From: Candidatus Saccharimonadota bacterium | GTDB lineage: Bacteria; Patescibacteriota; Saccharimonadia; Saccharimonadales; CAIOMD01 | Reading direction: 5' to 3' | Assembly: GCA_018062805.1 (NCBI GenBank) | Contig: JAGORN010000005.1 | Span: 1 to 36,934 of the forward strand | Length of the DNA stretch: 36,934 nucleotides | Shown here: positions 1-9,991 of the stretch, in pieces | Layout of the letters: the number at the start of each line of letters is the position of its first letter | How positions within the stretch are numbered: position 1 is the stretch's first letter | Notes under the pieces: generated by a model | The model's database searches: none | What the model was told of the DNA's origin: nothing | What the model saw: only the letters and a program-made list of their open reading frames with translations | Made by a program: the position numbers and the translations under genes

Positions 1-126
1 ACTACTCTTATTATTCAATAGCCAGATGTTTTGTTCTTCAGGTTGCTACCCATGCGATTGTTGGTATGCTTTAACTTGAATCTTGTAGTTTAAGACGTAA
101 AAAATGACTATGGAAATATATAGACC

Positions 127-155
127 TAGACACGTAGTAGTAACTATCTTACAAT
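127..155 (+). promoter_or_regulatory. sigma-70-type promoter for the 108-aa ORF
   Basis: A -35 box TAGACA (127-132, five of six to TTGACA) lies exactly 17 bases before a -10 box TACAAT (150-155). The predicted start of transcription is near 162, leaving a short leader before the ribosome binding site at 176-183. The rest of 1-126 is AT-rich and shows no gene or structure I can support. Confidence 0.55.
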
Positions 156-190
156 AATTTGACCAAGATCCTACCAAGAAGGGCGCTGAC

Positions 191-517
191 ATGTTCAGAC
201 AAGCGGTCACGAGCAACCTAGAATTATTCCTTGTTGTATCTGCGATTGGCTTCGGTGCAATGGTTGTAGTGTTGGTCTACATGGCGCAAGCCACAAGTGT
301 GAGTATTCTGGTTCCCCTGTCGTTGGCTTTCTTCGCCTACGCGGGTGGGCTTGCAGGTTGTATCTACGTCGTTAGCACGGGGAGTTTTCAAGTCTATAGC
401 AGTACTGAAGCGCTTTTCATGGTTCGTAGTCTTTGGGTGACGGCAGGTCTTACCTGGCTAGGTGCTTTGGTGGCATCTGCTGAACGGCTACTGCAAGTTG
501 CCCGTGCACGGAAGTGA
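191..517 (+). CDS. small hypothetical membrane protein (108 aa)
   Basis: I do not recognise a family. The protein has about three hydrophobic segments, roughly residues 12-31, 37-61 and 75-93, and ends in a basic tail (ARARK), so an inner-membrane location is likely. The ATG at 191 is supported by AAGAAGGG (176-183) at 7 bases spacing and by the promoter at 127-155. The gene stands alone: a GC-rich hairpin follows it and pheA starts beyond that. Its codons are visibly richer in G and C than those of pheA and cls next door, which could mean recent acquisition or strong expression. Confidence 0.6.
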   Translation: MFRQAVTSNLELFLVVSAIGFGAMVVVLVYMAQATSVSILVPLSLAFFAYAGGLAGCIYVVSTGSFQVYSSTEALFMVRSLWVTAGLTWLGALVASAERLLQVARARK

Positions 518-527
518 TTTGGCAACA

Positions 528-572
528 AGCCCAGTCGGTGGGACAACCACTGACTGGGCTGCTTCATTGTTT
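528..572 (+). terminator. hairpin downstream of the 108-aa ORF
   Basis: A 14-bp stem (528-541 with 547-560, one G-T pair) closes a GACAA loop; the outer arms are AGCCCAGTC and GACTGGGCT. The following bases are only moderately T-rich (TTGTTT near 567-572), so termination may be imperfect. The hairpin separates the 108-aa ORF from pheA. Confidence 0.55.
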
Positions 573-589
573 GGTAGAATAGTTTAGTT

Positions 590-1411
590 ATGAAAGTTGC
601 TATTCAAGGTATTGCTGGGTCGTTTCATCATGAAGCCGCCGGTCTACTGCTAAAAAACAAAAGAGTTGAGCTGGTAGCTTGCGACGATTTCGCCAGTGTT
701 TTTAATGCATTAAATGAGAATAGGGCTACCTATGGTGTGGCGGCCATAGAAAACACCAATTTTGGCTCTATAAACGAGGTTTACGACTTACTCGAAAACA
801 ATAATAGTAGCTTTAAAATCATAGAAGAACTACCACTCAAAATTCACCAACAACTGATAACTTACAAAAATACAAGGTTGGCAGATATAAAAGTTGTTTA
901 CTCTCATCCTGTCGCCCTTGAACAATGTTCTGATTTTTTACGAAAGAATTTACCACTAGCTAAGCTAGTTTTTTCAGATGATACAGCAATTTCAGTTAAA
1001 GATTTGGATACAATGCCAGATGTATGCGCTGCTATTGGCAGTATAACGGCGGCTAAACTTTATAACAGAAATATCGTATCTAAAAACATCGAAAATAATC
1101 ATAATAATTACACAAGGTTTTTATTAATTACTAATAAAAGCCACAAAGACTTAAGCGATGCTAATAAATATTCGGTGGTGGTTGACCTAACTCACCAGAA
1201 AGGTTCGCTGGCTAAACTACTTACTGATATGAGCGAAAAAGGCTTCAACCTAACTAAAATACAGTCTCGGCCGTACATAAATAAACCTTGGCAGTACAAG
1301 TTTTACATAGACTTTATAGACATTTACGCCAAAGATAATTTGGGCGAACTTTTTAAGAAGAACCATGCAAAATACAAAATTTTAGGGCATTACCCGGCAG
1401 TTATAGAATAA
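590..1411 (+). CDS. pheA: prephenate dehydratase
   Basis: Converts prephenate to phenylpyruvate in phenylalanine synthesis. The catalytic domain spans about residues 1-180: it begins with a QGIAGSF-type motif, contains AIENTNFGS (53-60) and ends with the diagnostic TRF motif (175-177). An ACT regulatory domain follows (about 195-273) with GSLAKLL and SRP (226-228), the phenylalanine-binding signature, so feedback inhibition is likely. The length is normal for a monofunctional enzyme. No Shine-Dalgarno precedes the ATG; a TAGAAT box at 575-580 would start transcription almost at the ATG, so a leaderless mRNA is possible. No other aromatic amino acid gene is in the window, which is odd for a reduced genome. 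Confidence 0.92.
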   Translation: MKVAIQGIAGSFHHEAAGLLLKNKRVELVACDDFASVFNALNENRATYGVAAIENTNFGSINEVYDLLENNNSSFKIIEELPLKIHQQLITYKNTRLADIKVVYSHPVALEQCSDFLRKNLPLAKLVFSDDTAISVKDLDTMPDVCAAIGSITAAKLYNRNIVSKNIENNHNNYTRFLLITNKSHKDLSDANKYSVVVDLTHQKGSLAKLLTDMSEKGFNLTKIQSRPYINKPWQYKFYIDFIDIYAKDNLGELFKKNHAKYKILGHYPAVIE

Positions 1412-1441
1412 TTTTTTAAAGTTTATATATACTTATAAATA

Positions 1442-2911
1442 ATGGATATTAATTTGACTGCCCTAGCAGCGCTTTTTAGCTTTAACTTTGCGTTACTAAT
1501 AGATACTGCTCTTAAAATACTAGCGCTAATTGTTATACCCAATAACCGTAAGCCTTCGGCCGCTACTGCTTGGCTACTGGCGATTTTTTTCATACCTCTG
1601 GTTGGCTGGCCCCTTTTTATAATTTTGGGTAAAAGTGACCTGGCAAGGCCTAGAAAAAAAAGACAGGACCAAGTTACTAACAACTTTAAACTTGTCTATA
1701 AAAATAGAGCAAAAACCCTATCACTCTCTAAAAGTTTTAATTCGATAGCGAGCCTGAACCACAACTTAAGTAAGTTGCCACTAGTAAAAGCAACGAAATT
1801 TAAACTCATAAGTGACTATGACGAGTTTTTTAACAGCCTCATAAAAGACATAAAAAAAGCCAAAAACAGCATATGGTTCGAGTTTTACATAGTTAGTTAC
1901 GACCAAACTACAGCCGAGCTACTGGGTGAACTAGCCGTAGCATCAAAACGAGGCGTAAAAGTACGCATTTTATTTGATCACCTTGGTAGCTGGATGTACC
2001 CGGGCTATAAAGACTTCATTACTTTTTGCACCCAAAACAACATTGAGTTTTATAAAATGCAACCAATAAAACTATTTAACAGTCGTTACTTTGAACGGCC
2101 AGATCTTAGGAACCACCGTAAGCTGATGGTTATAGATGGCAAAGTCGGTTATATGGGTTCGCAGAACATCATTGACAGTAGCTATAACAAACGCAAAAAT
2201 ATAAAAAGAAACCTCAAGTGGCGTGAGCTCAACGTAAGGCTAGAGGGTGAAGTTGTTTCGCAGCTGCAAGCCGTCTTTGCCAACGACTGGTACGCCGAGA
2301 CTGAAGAAAAACTTTTAAACGAAATTAACTTTAAGCCGACTAAAACGAATGTTAAGAGTAGCTTCCCTGCCCAAATTTTGCCTAGTGGTCCGGGCTACCA
2401 AACAGACAATAATTTGAGGCTTTTTAACAGCGTCATATATGCCGCCAAACAAAAAATTGTCATTACCAGCCCCTACTTTGTGCCCGATGAGTCAATGTAT
2501 ATGGCTATAACGACTGCCGCTCGAAGAGGGGTTGAAGTTATATTGTTTGTAAGCGCCATAAAAGACCAGTTTTTGGTTTACCATGCTCAACGTTCATATT
2601 ACGAGAGGTTAATGGTAGCTGGGGTGCGCATATATATGTATAAAGCGCCTTATGTTTTGCACTCTAAGCACGTAAGTGTAGATGATTCTATGGTGGTTAT
2701 TGGTTCTAGTAATATGGACATACGTTCGTTTGAACTTAACCAAGAAATTAGTTTGCTGGCGTACAATAAAAAACTAGTCCAGCAAATGACTAAAGTAGAA
2801 ACTAAGTACATGAACAACAGTAAGCAACTAAAACTTAAAGAGTGGCAAAGCAGGCCTTACTACGAAAAAGTGGTAGATAATTTAGCCCGTTTAACATCAG
2901 GGTTGCAATAA
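1442..2911 (+). CDS. cls: cardiolipin synthase (phospholipase D family)
   Basis: Joins two phosphatidylglycerol molecules, or a related donor and acceptor, to make cardiolipin at the membrane. Two N-terminal membrane helices (about residues 7-33 and 41-63) with the PLDc_N pattern are followed by two phospholipase D domains. Both HKD motifs are intact: H225, K227, D232 and H407, K409, D414, the second followed by GSSNMDIRS. The length of 489 aa is typical. TATATA and TATAAA sequences lie directly before the ATG, so a short or absent leader is plausible. The stop overlaps the next start by one base (TAATG), so the two genes are translationally coupled. Confidence 0.93.
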   Translation: MDINLTALAALFSFNFALLIDTALKILALIVIPNNRKPSAATAWLLAIFFIPLVGWPLFIILGKSDLARPRKKRQDQVTNNFKLVYKNRAKTLSLSKSFNSIASLNHNLSKLPLVKATKFKLISDYDEFFNSLIKDIKKAKNSIWFEFYIVSYDQTTAELLGELAVASKRGVKVRILFDHLGSWMYPGYKDFITFCTQNNIEFYKMQPIKLFNSRYFERPDLRNHRKLMVIDGKVGYMGSQNIIDSSYNKRKNIKRNLKWRELNVRLEGEVVSQLQAVFANDWYAETEEKLLNEINFKPTKTNVKSSFPAQILPSGPGYQTDNNLRLFNSVIYAAKQKIVITSPYFVPDESMYMAITTAARRGVEVILFVSAIKDQFLVYHAQRSYYERLMVAGVRIYMYKAPYVLHSKHVSVDDSMVVIGSSNMDIRSFELNQEISLLAYNKKLVQQMTKVETKYMNNSKQLKLKEWQSRPYYEKVVDNLARLTSGLQ

Positions 2912-3294
2912 TGAGTTACCAAATAAGTGCTACTGACTTTGAAAAAATCGTTAAGCAAGCAATAGATAAAATTCCTAAAACTTACAAAGATGGTCTAGTT
3001 AATGTTGGCTTTTTTGCCGAAGACGAACCAACTAAAGAGCAAGCTAAAAAACTTAACCTTAGACCTTGCGATAGTTTATTTGGCTTATTCGAAGGAGTGC
3101 CTAAAACCGAAAATGACGGTGGTTATGCCTTTACCCTACCCAGTAAAATAACTATTTTTAAAAAGGCCCATGAACAGTTTGCCCAAAACGAAGCCCAGCT
3201 AAAAAAGCAAGTTTTTGAAACAGTTTGGCACGAAGTGGCCCACTACTACGGACTAAACCACGACCAAATGCGCGCCCTCCAAAACAAATCTTAA
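2911..3294 (+). CDS. small zincin-type metallopeptidase family protein
   Basis: A 127-aa protein of the 'metallopeptidase family protein' (Zincin_1) type. It carries HEVAH (107-111) followed by HD at 117-118, an HExxH zinc site with a downstream acidic ligand. The substrate is unknown for this family. There is no signal peptide, so a cytoplasmic location is likely. It overlaps the cls stop by one base and is probably cotranscribed with it. The family assignment is good; the physiological role is not known. Confidence 0.82.
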   Translation: MSYQISATDFEKIVKQAIDKIPKTYKDGLVNVGFFAEDEPTKEQAKKLNLRPCDSLFGLFEGVPKTENDGGYAFTLPSKITIFKKAHEQFAQNEAQLKKQVFETVWHEVAHYYGLNHDQMRALQNKS

Positions 3295-3341
3295 AGAATT
3301 TAGTTTTTAGTTATTTTGGTTTTTAGGGATTATTAATTTAT

Positions 3342-3370
3342 TTGTGTGGTGGTGGTTATTTTGCTAAAAT
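3342..3370 (+). promoter_or_regulatory. promoter of the ATP synthase operon
   Basis: TTGTGT (3342-3347), a 17-base spacer and an extended -10, TGC followed by TAAAAT (3362-3370). Transcription would start near 3377, about 65 bases before the likely atpB start. It is the only good promoter-like sequence between the metallopeptidase gene and the atp genes. Confidence 0.5.
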
Positions 3371-3442
3371 TAGGTTAAGAAAAATGTATATTTTTAAGTC
3401 TGTAAAAGTAACTTCCAGCAGACGCTCATGGAGCGTGTGTTA

Positions 3443-4288
3443 ATGTATTATTTTTTTGCCAGTGAAAGTGGAGTGCCGCTTAGCGCTGAAACAATTTTTA
3501 CAATAGGTAACTATCCTGTTACCAACAGCATGATAATGGGAGTATTAACCGCTATAATTACTATGCTCATTTTTCTAGCTATGGCCATGGCTATAAAAAT
3601 TAAGCCAACTTCTAAATTTGCTTTTTTTATTGAGTCGCTAACTATGTTTATTTTAGATAATATTAAAAAGAACTTCGAGGGCGACGAAGCTAAAGCTCGT
3701 AAATTTTTACCGCTGTTTTTAGCTCTTTTCACTTTTATACTAATAAATAACCTTGGTGGACTACTACCAGGTATGGGTGGTTCGGTTTATGTTGAGAGCG
3801 AAGGCATAAAAGCTGCTCTTCTTAGGCCGTTTACTACCGACCTAAATGGAACGTTAGCACTTGCTTTCATATCTATAATTACAGTTCAATACTTTGCTAT
3901 TAAAGAGCGTGGTTTTTTTGGACACATAAAACACTACTTCAGCATTATGCAACCATGGTGGAACCCTATGAACTTTTTTATTGGGGCCATAGAAATGCTA
4001 GGCGAACTGATCCGTCTGCTGACCTTAGCGTTAAGGTTATTTGGGGTTATTTATGCTGGCGAGGTCTTACTGCACGTTATAACCAATTTGAGCGGTAATT
4101 TCTCTAGCGTGGCTACCCTGCCAATAATATTCTTAGAGATTTTCTTTTCATTAATACAGGCTTATTTGTTTATTATGTTATCGTCGGTTTATTTAGCAAT
4201 GGGGACTTCGCATGATGAAAATCATGACGACCATGAAGCCGACAGTTATAATAAACGAGTAGCAAAATCGGCCTCGGCTGAAGCATAA
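3443..4288 (+). CDS. atpB: ATP synthase Fo subunit a
   Basis: Forms the proton half-channels beside the c-ring. The protein is polytopic with about five or six helices. The essential arginine is in the LRLFGVIYAGE segment (R203 counted from an ATG at 3428), equivalent to E. coli aR210; the usual FGNMYAGE is FGVIYAGE here. An upstream in-frame ATG exists at 3428 with no ribosome binding site. I prefer ATG 3443 because GGAG (3430-3433) sits 9 bases before it. The C-terminal tail is charged and histidine-rich. First gene of an a-c-b-delta-alpha-gamma-(orphan)-beta-epsilon operon. Confidence 0.93.
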   Translation: MYYFFASESGVPLSAETIFTIGNYPVTNSMIMGVLTAIITMLIFLAMAMAIKIKPTSKFAFFIESLTMFILDNIKKNFEGDEAKARKFLPLFLALFTFILINNLGGLLPGMGGSVYVESEGIKAALLRPFTTDLNGTLALAFISIITVQYFAIKERGFFGHIKHYFSIMQPWWNPMNFFIGAIEMLGELIRLLTLALRLFGVIYAGEVLLHVITNLSGNFSSVATLPIIFLEIFFSLIQAYLFIMLSSVYLAMGTSHDENHDDHEADSYNKRVAKSASAEA

Positions 4289-4312
4289 ATAAGGTAAATT
4301 AAGGAGTAATAA

Positions 4313-4525
4313 ATGGAAATATCAACAGAACTAGTCAAAGGTCTAACAGTAGCTTTGGGTGCTATTGGGCCTGCTATTGGTCTTGGTTTAATTGGTGCTG
4401 CAGCAGTTAACTCGGTTGGCCGCAACCCAGACGTCCAAAGTAAAATTTTAACAATGGCCCTAATTATGGCGGGTCTTGTAGATGCAATTATGGTCTTTGT
4501 GCTGTTAATTGTCTTTACAACTTAA
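4313..4525 (+). CDS. atpE: ATP synthase Fo subunit c
   Basis: A 70-aa hairpin of two membrane helices joined by the RNPD loop (37-40, compare E. coli RQPD). The ion-binding carboxylate is Asp57 in GLVDAIM, matching the E. coli Asp61 context. I see no glutamine or ES/ET ligand set typical of sodium-binding rings, so proton coupling is the better inference. AAGGAG (4301-4306) lies 6 bases before the ATG, the strongest ribosome binding site in the operon, as expected for the multi-copy subunit. Confidence 0.95.
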   Translation: MEISTELVKGLTVALGAIGPAIGLGLIGAAAVNSVGRNPDVQSKILTMALIMAGLVDAIMVFVLLIVFTT

Positions 4526-4544
4526 AAAATAAATTGGAGAAACA

Positions 4545-5078
4545 GTGTTTAATACTTTAGTAGCATCATCTAGCCCAGATACAGAAGCCACCAGCAGTGG
4601 AATTGGTGCTTTGGGACTAAACTGGAAAGCCTTTATTTTTCAGCTAATTACTTTTGCTATTGTTGTTTGGTTTTTAAATAAATTTGTTGTCAAAAACTTG
4701 TTTAAAGTTATAGATGCTAGGCAAAAAGAAATAGAAGCTGGACTTGAAAGATCAAAAAAAGCTAGCCTTAAACTTGAAAATGCCGGCGCTAATGCCGAAA
4801 AAATACTGAAAGAAGCTAGAGCTCAGGCTGAAGATTTAATACATACAGCTAATAACGAGGCTGCCAGCCTAATAAAAGCAGTTGAAGAAAAAGCAGCTAA
4901 AAAATCGGAACGAATTGTGAGTGATGCCCGAGCTCAGCTAAATGTAGAAGTTGAAAAAGCGCGGATTGCTCTTAAGAAAGAAAATGCCAAGCTTATAGCT
5001 CAAGCTACCGAAAAAGTCATAAGTGAGAAAATGGATTCCAAGAAAGACCAGCAACTGATTAGTGAGGCTCTTAAATAA
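4545..5078 (+). CDS. atpF: ATP synthase Fo subunit b
   Basis: Peripheral stalk subunit: one N-terminal membrane helix (about residues 28-46, with FQLITFAIVVWFLNKFV), then a long charged coiled coil rich in Ala, Glu and Lys (about 55-165). It starts with GTG at 4545, supported by GGAG (4536-4539). The 3' end overlaps atpH by one base (TAATG). At 177 aa it is close to the usual length. Confidence 0.92.
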   Translation: MFNTLVASSSPDTEATSSGIGALGLNWKAFIFQLITFAIVVWFLNKFVVKNLFKVIDARQKEIEAGLERSKKASLKLENAGANAEKILKEARAQAEDLIHTANNEAASLIKAVEEKAAKKSERIVSDARAQLNVEVEKARIALKKENAKLIAQATEKVISEKMDSKKDQQLISEALK

Positions 5079-5473
5079 TGTTAACTCGCTCTAAAACTGC
5101 CAAATACTTAGCGAGCAAACTGGCTACCGGCAACAAGCAAGAACGCCAAAAAGCCGTAAATGAAGTTGCTTCGTGGTTAGTTTCGACCAAAAGAACCCGC
5201 GAAATTAAATTTTTAGAGCAAGATACAGCCAAGTTTTTAGCGGACGACAAAAGTTATGTTTTTGCCAAAATTACGACAGCTCGTGAACTGAGTGATTCCC
5301 AAAAGCAAGATATTGCCAGTAAAATAAAAAATAAGTTTAGTGCCCACACAGTAGAGCCTCTTTTTTTGGTAGACAAGTCCTTAATTGGTGGCATAAAAAT
5401 AGAAGTACCAGACGGAGTTTTGGACGGTTCGGTCAAACGACGACTAGTTAAATTAATTGAGAATATAGGTTAA
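5078..5473 (+). CDS. atpH: ATP synthase F1 subunit delta, short form
   Basis: Connects the peripheral stalk to the F1 head. The C-terminal part is clear: FLVDKSLIGGIKIEV followed by DGSVKRRL is the delta/OSCP signature. The protein is only 131 aa against about 175-185 for the family, and the shortfall is in the N-terminal helical domain, which normally binds the N-termini of alpha. There is no room upstream, because the start overlaps the atpF stop (TAATG). It is therefore a genuinely reduced delta, not a mis-called start. Confidence 0.88.
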   Translation: MLTRSKTAKYLASKLATGNKQERQKAVNEVASWLVSTKRTREIKFLEQDTAKFLADDKSYVFAKITTARELSDSQKQDIASKIKNKFSAHTVEPLFLVDKSLIGGIKIEVPDGVLDGSVKRRLVKLIENIG

Positions 5474-5489
5474 ATATGAGGTATAAACA

Positions 5490-7025
5490 GTGAGTAATAT
5501 AAACGTTAAAGATTTGACTAAAGAGCTTGAAGCAGCTATATCTGGCATTAGTCAAAATGGTGACTATGAGTCGTCTGGTGTTGTAACCAGGGTTGGCGAT
5601 GGCATAGTTTGGGTCTACGGTTTGCAAGGTTGTGGTTACAGCGACGTAATTGAAATAGAGGTTGACGGTAGTACCCCAGCAAGAGCTTTTGCTTTGAACC
5701 TGAACGAAGATGAGATTGGCGCTGTGTTACTAGATAGCGAAATAGGCGTTCGAGCTGGTGCTAAAGCGGTCTTAACGGGTCGCCCACTTGAAGTTCCAGT
5801 TGGCCCAGAACTGCTTGGTCGAGTAGTTGACCCTCTTGGTCGGCCACTAGATGGCCTTGGCCCCATAAAAGCTAAGCAAACAGGCCTAATTGAAAAAAAT
5901 GCTCCTGGAGTTATGGACAGAAAATCTGTTCATGAGCCACTAGCAACTGGGGTAATGGCTATTGATACCATGGTACCAATTGGCCGAGGCCAGAGGGAGC
6001 TGATAATTGGCGACCGTCAAACCGGTAAAACGGCAATCGCAGTCGATACAATGATTAATCAGGCTAAGCAAAAAACAGGAGTTATAAATGTTTTTGTAGC
6101 CATCGGTCAAAAACGAGCTAAAGTTGCTGCACTTGTAGACAGACTAAAAACTGAAGGCGTTATGGACCAAACCATTATAGTCTCTAGTAGCCCGTCTGAC
6201 CCAGCTAGCTTACTGTACCTAGCCCCTTATGCTGGCACTGCCATTGGTGAATATTTCCGCGACAACAAGCAACACGCTTTAATTATTTTTGACGATTTGT
6301 CCAAGCATGCTGTTGCTTACCGTCAAATGTCTTTACTACTTAAAAGGCCACCAGGACGTGAAGCGTACCCAGGTGATGTTTTTTATCTTCACTCGAGGCT
6401 ACTAGAACGAGCTGCCAAATTGTCAGACGCACTTGGCGCGGGTAGCTTAACTGCCCTGCCAATTATTGAAACGCAGGCTGGAGATGTTAGCGCCTACATT
6501 CCTACTAATGTCATTTCTATAACAGACGGCCAAATTTACCTCGAGACCAATTTATTTAACCAAGGCGTTCGGCCAGCTATTTCGGTCGGCTTAAGCGTTA
6601 GTCGTGTCGGTGGTTCTGCTCAGACAAAAGCAACAAAAAGCGTTGCCGGTGCACTAAGGGTTGAATTAGCTCAGTTTAGAGAACTAGCCAGCTTTGCACA
6701 ATTTGCCAGTGACCTAGATGAAGATACTAAAAAACGGATTGCTAGAGGACGCTTACTGACTGAAGTATTGAAACAGAAGCAATACCAGCCTTTAAGTGTT
6801 GCTGAACAAGTCATAATTTTGCTAGGAGCAACTAGTGGCCATTTTGACACCCTGCTAGAAAAAGATGTCCAGTCGGCTTCTCATCAGCTGGTCACTGATA
6901 TTAAAAAGTCACATAAAACTATTTACGACTCTTTAAATGAAGGCAACAAGCCCGACGAAAAATCAGTTAAAGCAATCGAAGCTCAGGCAGATAAAATAGC
7001 TAAAACTTTTGGTGAAGGAAAATAA
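5490..7025 (+). CDS. atpA: ATP synthase F1 subunit alpha
   Basis: Non-catalytic nucleotide-binding subunit of the F1 hexamer. Walker A is GDRQTGKT (174-181), and the [11 protein letters not shown]-like beta-barrel segment and [10 protein letters not shown] stretch are conserved. At 511 aa it is full length. It starts with GTG at 5490; GAGGT (5478-5482) gives a 7-base spacing. It follows atpH by 16 bases and precedes atpG by 9, within the same operon. Confidence 0.97.
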   Translation: MSNINVKDLTKELEAAISGISQNGDYESSGVVTRVGDGIVWVYGLQGCGYSDVIEIEVDGSTPARAFALNLNEDEIGAVLLDSEIGVRAGAKAVLTGRPLEVPVGPELLGRVVDPLGRPLDGLGPIKAKQTGLIEKNAPGVMDRKSVHEPLATGVMAIDTMVPIGRGQRELIIGDRQTGKTAIAVDTMINQAKQKTGVINVFVAIGQKRAKVAALVDRLKTEGVMDQTIIVSSSPSDPASLLYLAPYAGTAIGEYFRDNKQHALIIFDDLSKHAVAYRQMSLLLKRPPGREAYPGDVFYLHSRLLERAAKLSDALGAGSLTALPIIETQAGDVSAYIPTNVISITDGQIYLETNLFNQGVRPAISVGLSVSRVGGSAQTKATKSVAGALRVELAQFRELASFAQFASDLDEDTKKRIARGRLLTEVLKQKQYQPLSVAEQVIILLGATSGHFDTLLEKDVQSASHQLVTDIKKSHKTIYDSLNEGNKPDEKSVKAIEAQADKIAKTFGEGK

Positions 7026-7034
7026 GCGAGTAAT

Positions 7035-7916
7035 ATGGCATCTAGGCAAGGCATAAAAAACCGAATCAAATCTGTTTCAAGTACGAAACAGATTACTAAA
7101 GCTATGCAACTAGTAGCTGCTAGTAAGCTTAGAAAAGCTCAAGAAGAGGCGCTTGGACCAAGGCAGTATGTAGAAAGTATTAGTCAAGTGATTAAAGAAC
7201 TAGCAAATTCAAGTAGCGCGAGTCAATCTAATTTATTTAAAACCAATAGTTCTAAAACAACCCTAACCATTGTCATAAGCAGTGACCGTGGTCTAGCTGG
7301 CGCTTACAACAGCAATGTTGTTAGAAAGTTAAGTTCTAGTTTGAAAGAAGGTGGTCGGAACCACAAAATTATTAGTGTGGGTCGCTACGCCTCGCTATTT
7401 GTTTCTAAAGTTAATGGACCAGATGACCAATATGAGCTCGATGAGGTAGATGAAATTGCAGCTTACCCAATGTCAGTTAGTTCTGTGGACGTCGAGCTTG
7501 CATTGCCAATACTTCAAGAGTCAATTGAACTATTTAACGCTGGAAAAGTTAGTGAAGTGTTTGTTGTTTACACTAAGTTTGTTTCAACGGTTAGGCAGGA
7601 GACAAAAGTTGAAAAGTTGCTTCCTATTGTACTTGACGAGCAAACTACTGAATCGTCTCTAGATAAAACATATGAACCAAGTAGTGAAGTTTTGGTCGAC
7701 TACGTAGCAAATAGGTATTTGGAAGCAAACTTGACCCAGTTTATATTAGAGTCGGCTGCCAGCGAGCAAGCATCTAGAATGCTAGCTATGAAAAATGCAA
7801 CCGATAACGCATCTGACCTTATAGAGGACTTAACTCTGGCATTCAATAACGCTCGGCAAGCTGCTATTACTCAGGAGCTGGCCGAAATTAGCGCTGGTGC
7901 GCAGGCGGTAAACTAG
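7035..7916 (+). CDS. atpG: ATP synthase F1 subunit gamma
   Basis: Central rotor shaft. The N-terminal helix (IKNRIKSVSSTKQITKAM) and the C-terminal helix (ASRMLAMKNATDNASDLI) are the conserved coiled-coil pair that enters the alpha3beta3 core. The Rossmann-like middle contains SDRGLAGAYN. The length of 293 aa is normal. The stop is only 3 bases from the start of an unidentified ORF that separates it from atpD. Confidence 0.96.
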   Translation: MASRQGIKNRIKSVSSTKQITKAMQLVAASKLRKAQEEALGPRQYVESISQVIKELANSSSASQSNLFKTNSSKTTLTIVISSDRGLAGAYNSNVVRKLSSSLKEGGRNHKIISVGRYASLFVSKVNGPDDQYELDEVDEIAAYPMSVSSVDVELALPILQESIELFNAGKVSEVFVVYTKFVSTVRQETKVEKLLPIVLDEQTTESSLDKTYEPSSEVLVDYVANRYLEANLTQFILESAASEQASRMLAMKNATDNASDLIEDLTLAFNNARQAAITQELAEISAGAQAVN

Positions 7917-7919
7917 AAT

Positions 7920-8195
7920 ATGGCATATGAAAAGCTTGATCAGCATAGACTTTTACCAAGATCCTTGTATGACTCTTATGCTAGTGGATACGCCGACGGC
8001 TCACAATCAAACGGACATCAGTTGAACGCAAATGAGTACCCTGCTCTTTTAGCAGAAGAATTTCAATATTATAGCCAATCGCCACATCAACTAGCCGAGT
8101 GGATGCTAAAAAAATGGTATGACGAAGGTTTTAATTACGCTCAACAATATAATGAACAATCAATTGCTTTAACTAGTTTAAAATCGGAAGGATAA
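7920..8195 (+). CDS. hypothetical protein inserted between atpG and atpD (91 aa)
   Basis: I do not recognise this protein. It is soluble and rich in tyrosine, glutamine and glutamate, with no membrane segment, signal peptide or cysteine. The second half (about residues 40-80, with EEFQYYSQSPHQLAEWMLKKW) could form amphipathic helices. It begins 3 bases after atpG, and its last codons contain AAGGA (8188-8192), the ribosome binding site of atpD, so it is cotranslated and probably cotranscribed with the ATP synthase. Gamma and beta genes are normally adjacent. A lineage-specific F1 accessory or assembly factor is an inference from position only. Confidence 0.7.
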   Translation: MAYEKLDQHRLLPRSLYDSYASGYADGSQSNGHQLNANEYPALLAEEFQYYSQSPHQLAEWMLKKWYDEGFNYAQQYNEQSIALTSLKSEG

Positions 8196-9577
<1,382 letters not shown>

Positions 9578-9578
<1 letters not shown>

Positions 9579-9991
9579 TGCTAGCAAAAGTACTTACTAT
9601 TTCAGGCCAAAAATACAGTGGCCAAGCCAAAGAAATTAGGCTTCGAACAACTGAAGGCGATATGGCAATTTTACCTGGGCACGAACCATTCATGGCCATT
9701 GTTGAGCCAGGAGCTTTAACGGTTATTGATGAAAATGGTAAAGATGATATATTTTCAGTTTATGGTGGAGTAGTCACTGTCGAACAAGGCTCCGAAGTCA
9801 AAGTGTTGGTTGACGAGGCCGATCATATAGACGACCTTATTGAAGAAGAAATTGAAGAAGCTATGAAACTAGCTGAAGAACTAAAAAGCGCCGCTAAAGA
9901 CCGACAAAGTCTGTATCAGGCTCAAAAGCTTATAGATAGACATGTTGTTAGACTAAATGTTGCTAAGATTCGCCGTCGACCAAAAAGATAG
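9578..9991 (+). CDS. atpC: ATP synthase F1 subunit epsilon
   Basis: Rotor subunit that couples gamma to the c-ring and can inhibit ATPase activity. The N-terminal beta-sandwich shows the family pattern TTEGDMAILPGHEPFMAIVEPG, and a C-terminal helical hairpin of about 45 residues is present. AAGGAAG (9564-9570) precedes the ATG. The very basic end (RRRPKR) is encoded in a 29-base convergent overlap with the next minus-strand gene. Last gene of the operon; no clear terminator follows. Confidence 0.93.

Noticed and set aside
1423-1683. Minus-strand ORF of 86 aa
   Set aside because: Antisense to the cls membrane helices; no independent support.
5636-5866. Minus-strand ORF of 76 aa over atpA
   Set aside because: Pro/Ser/Arg-rich antisense product inside a highly conserved gene.
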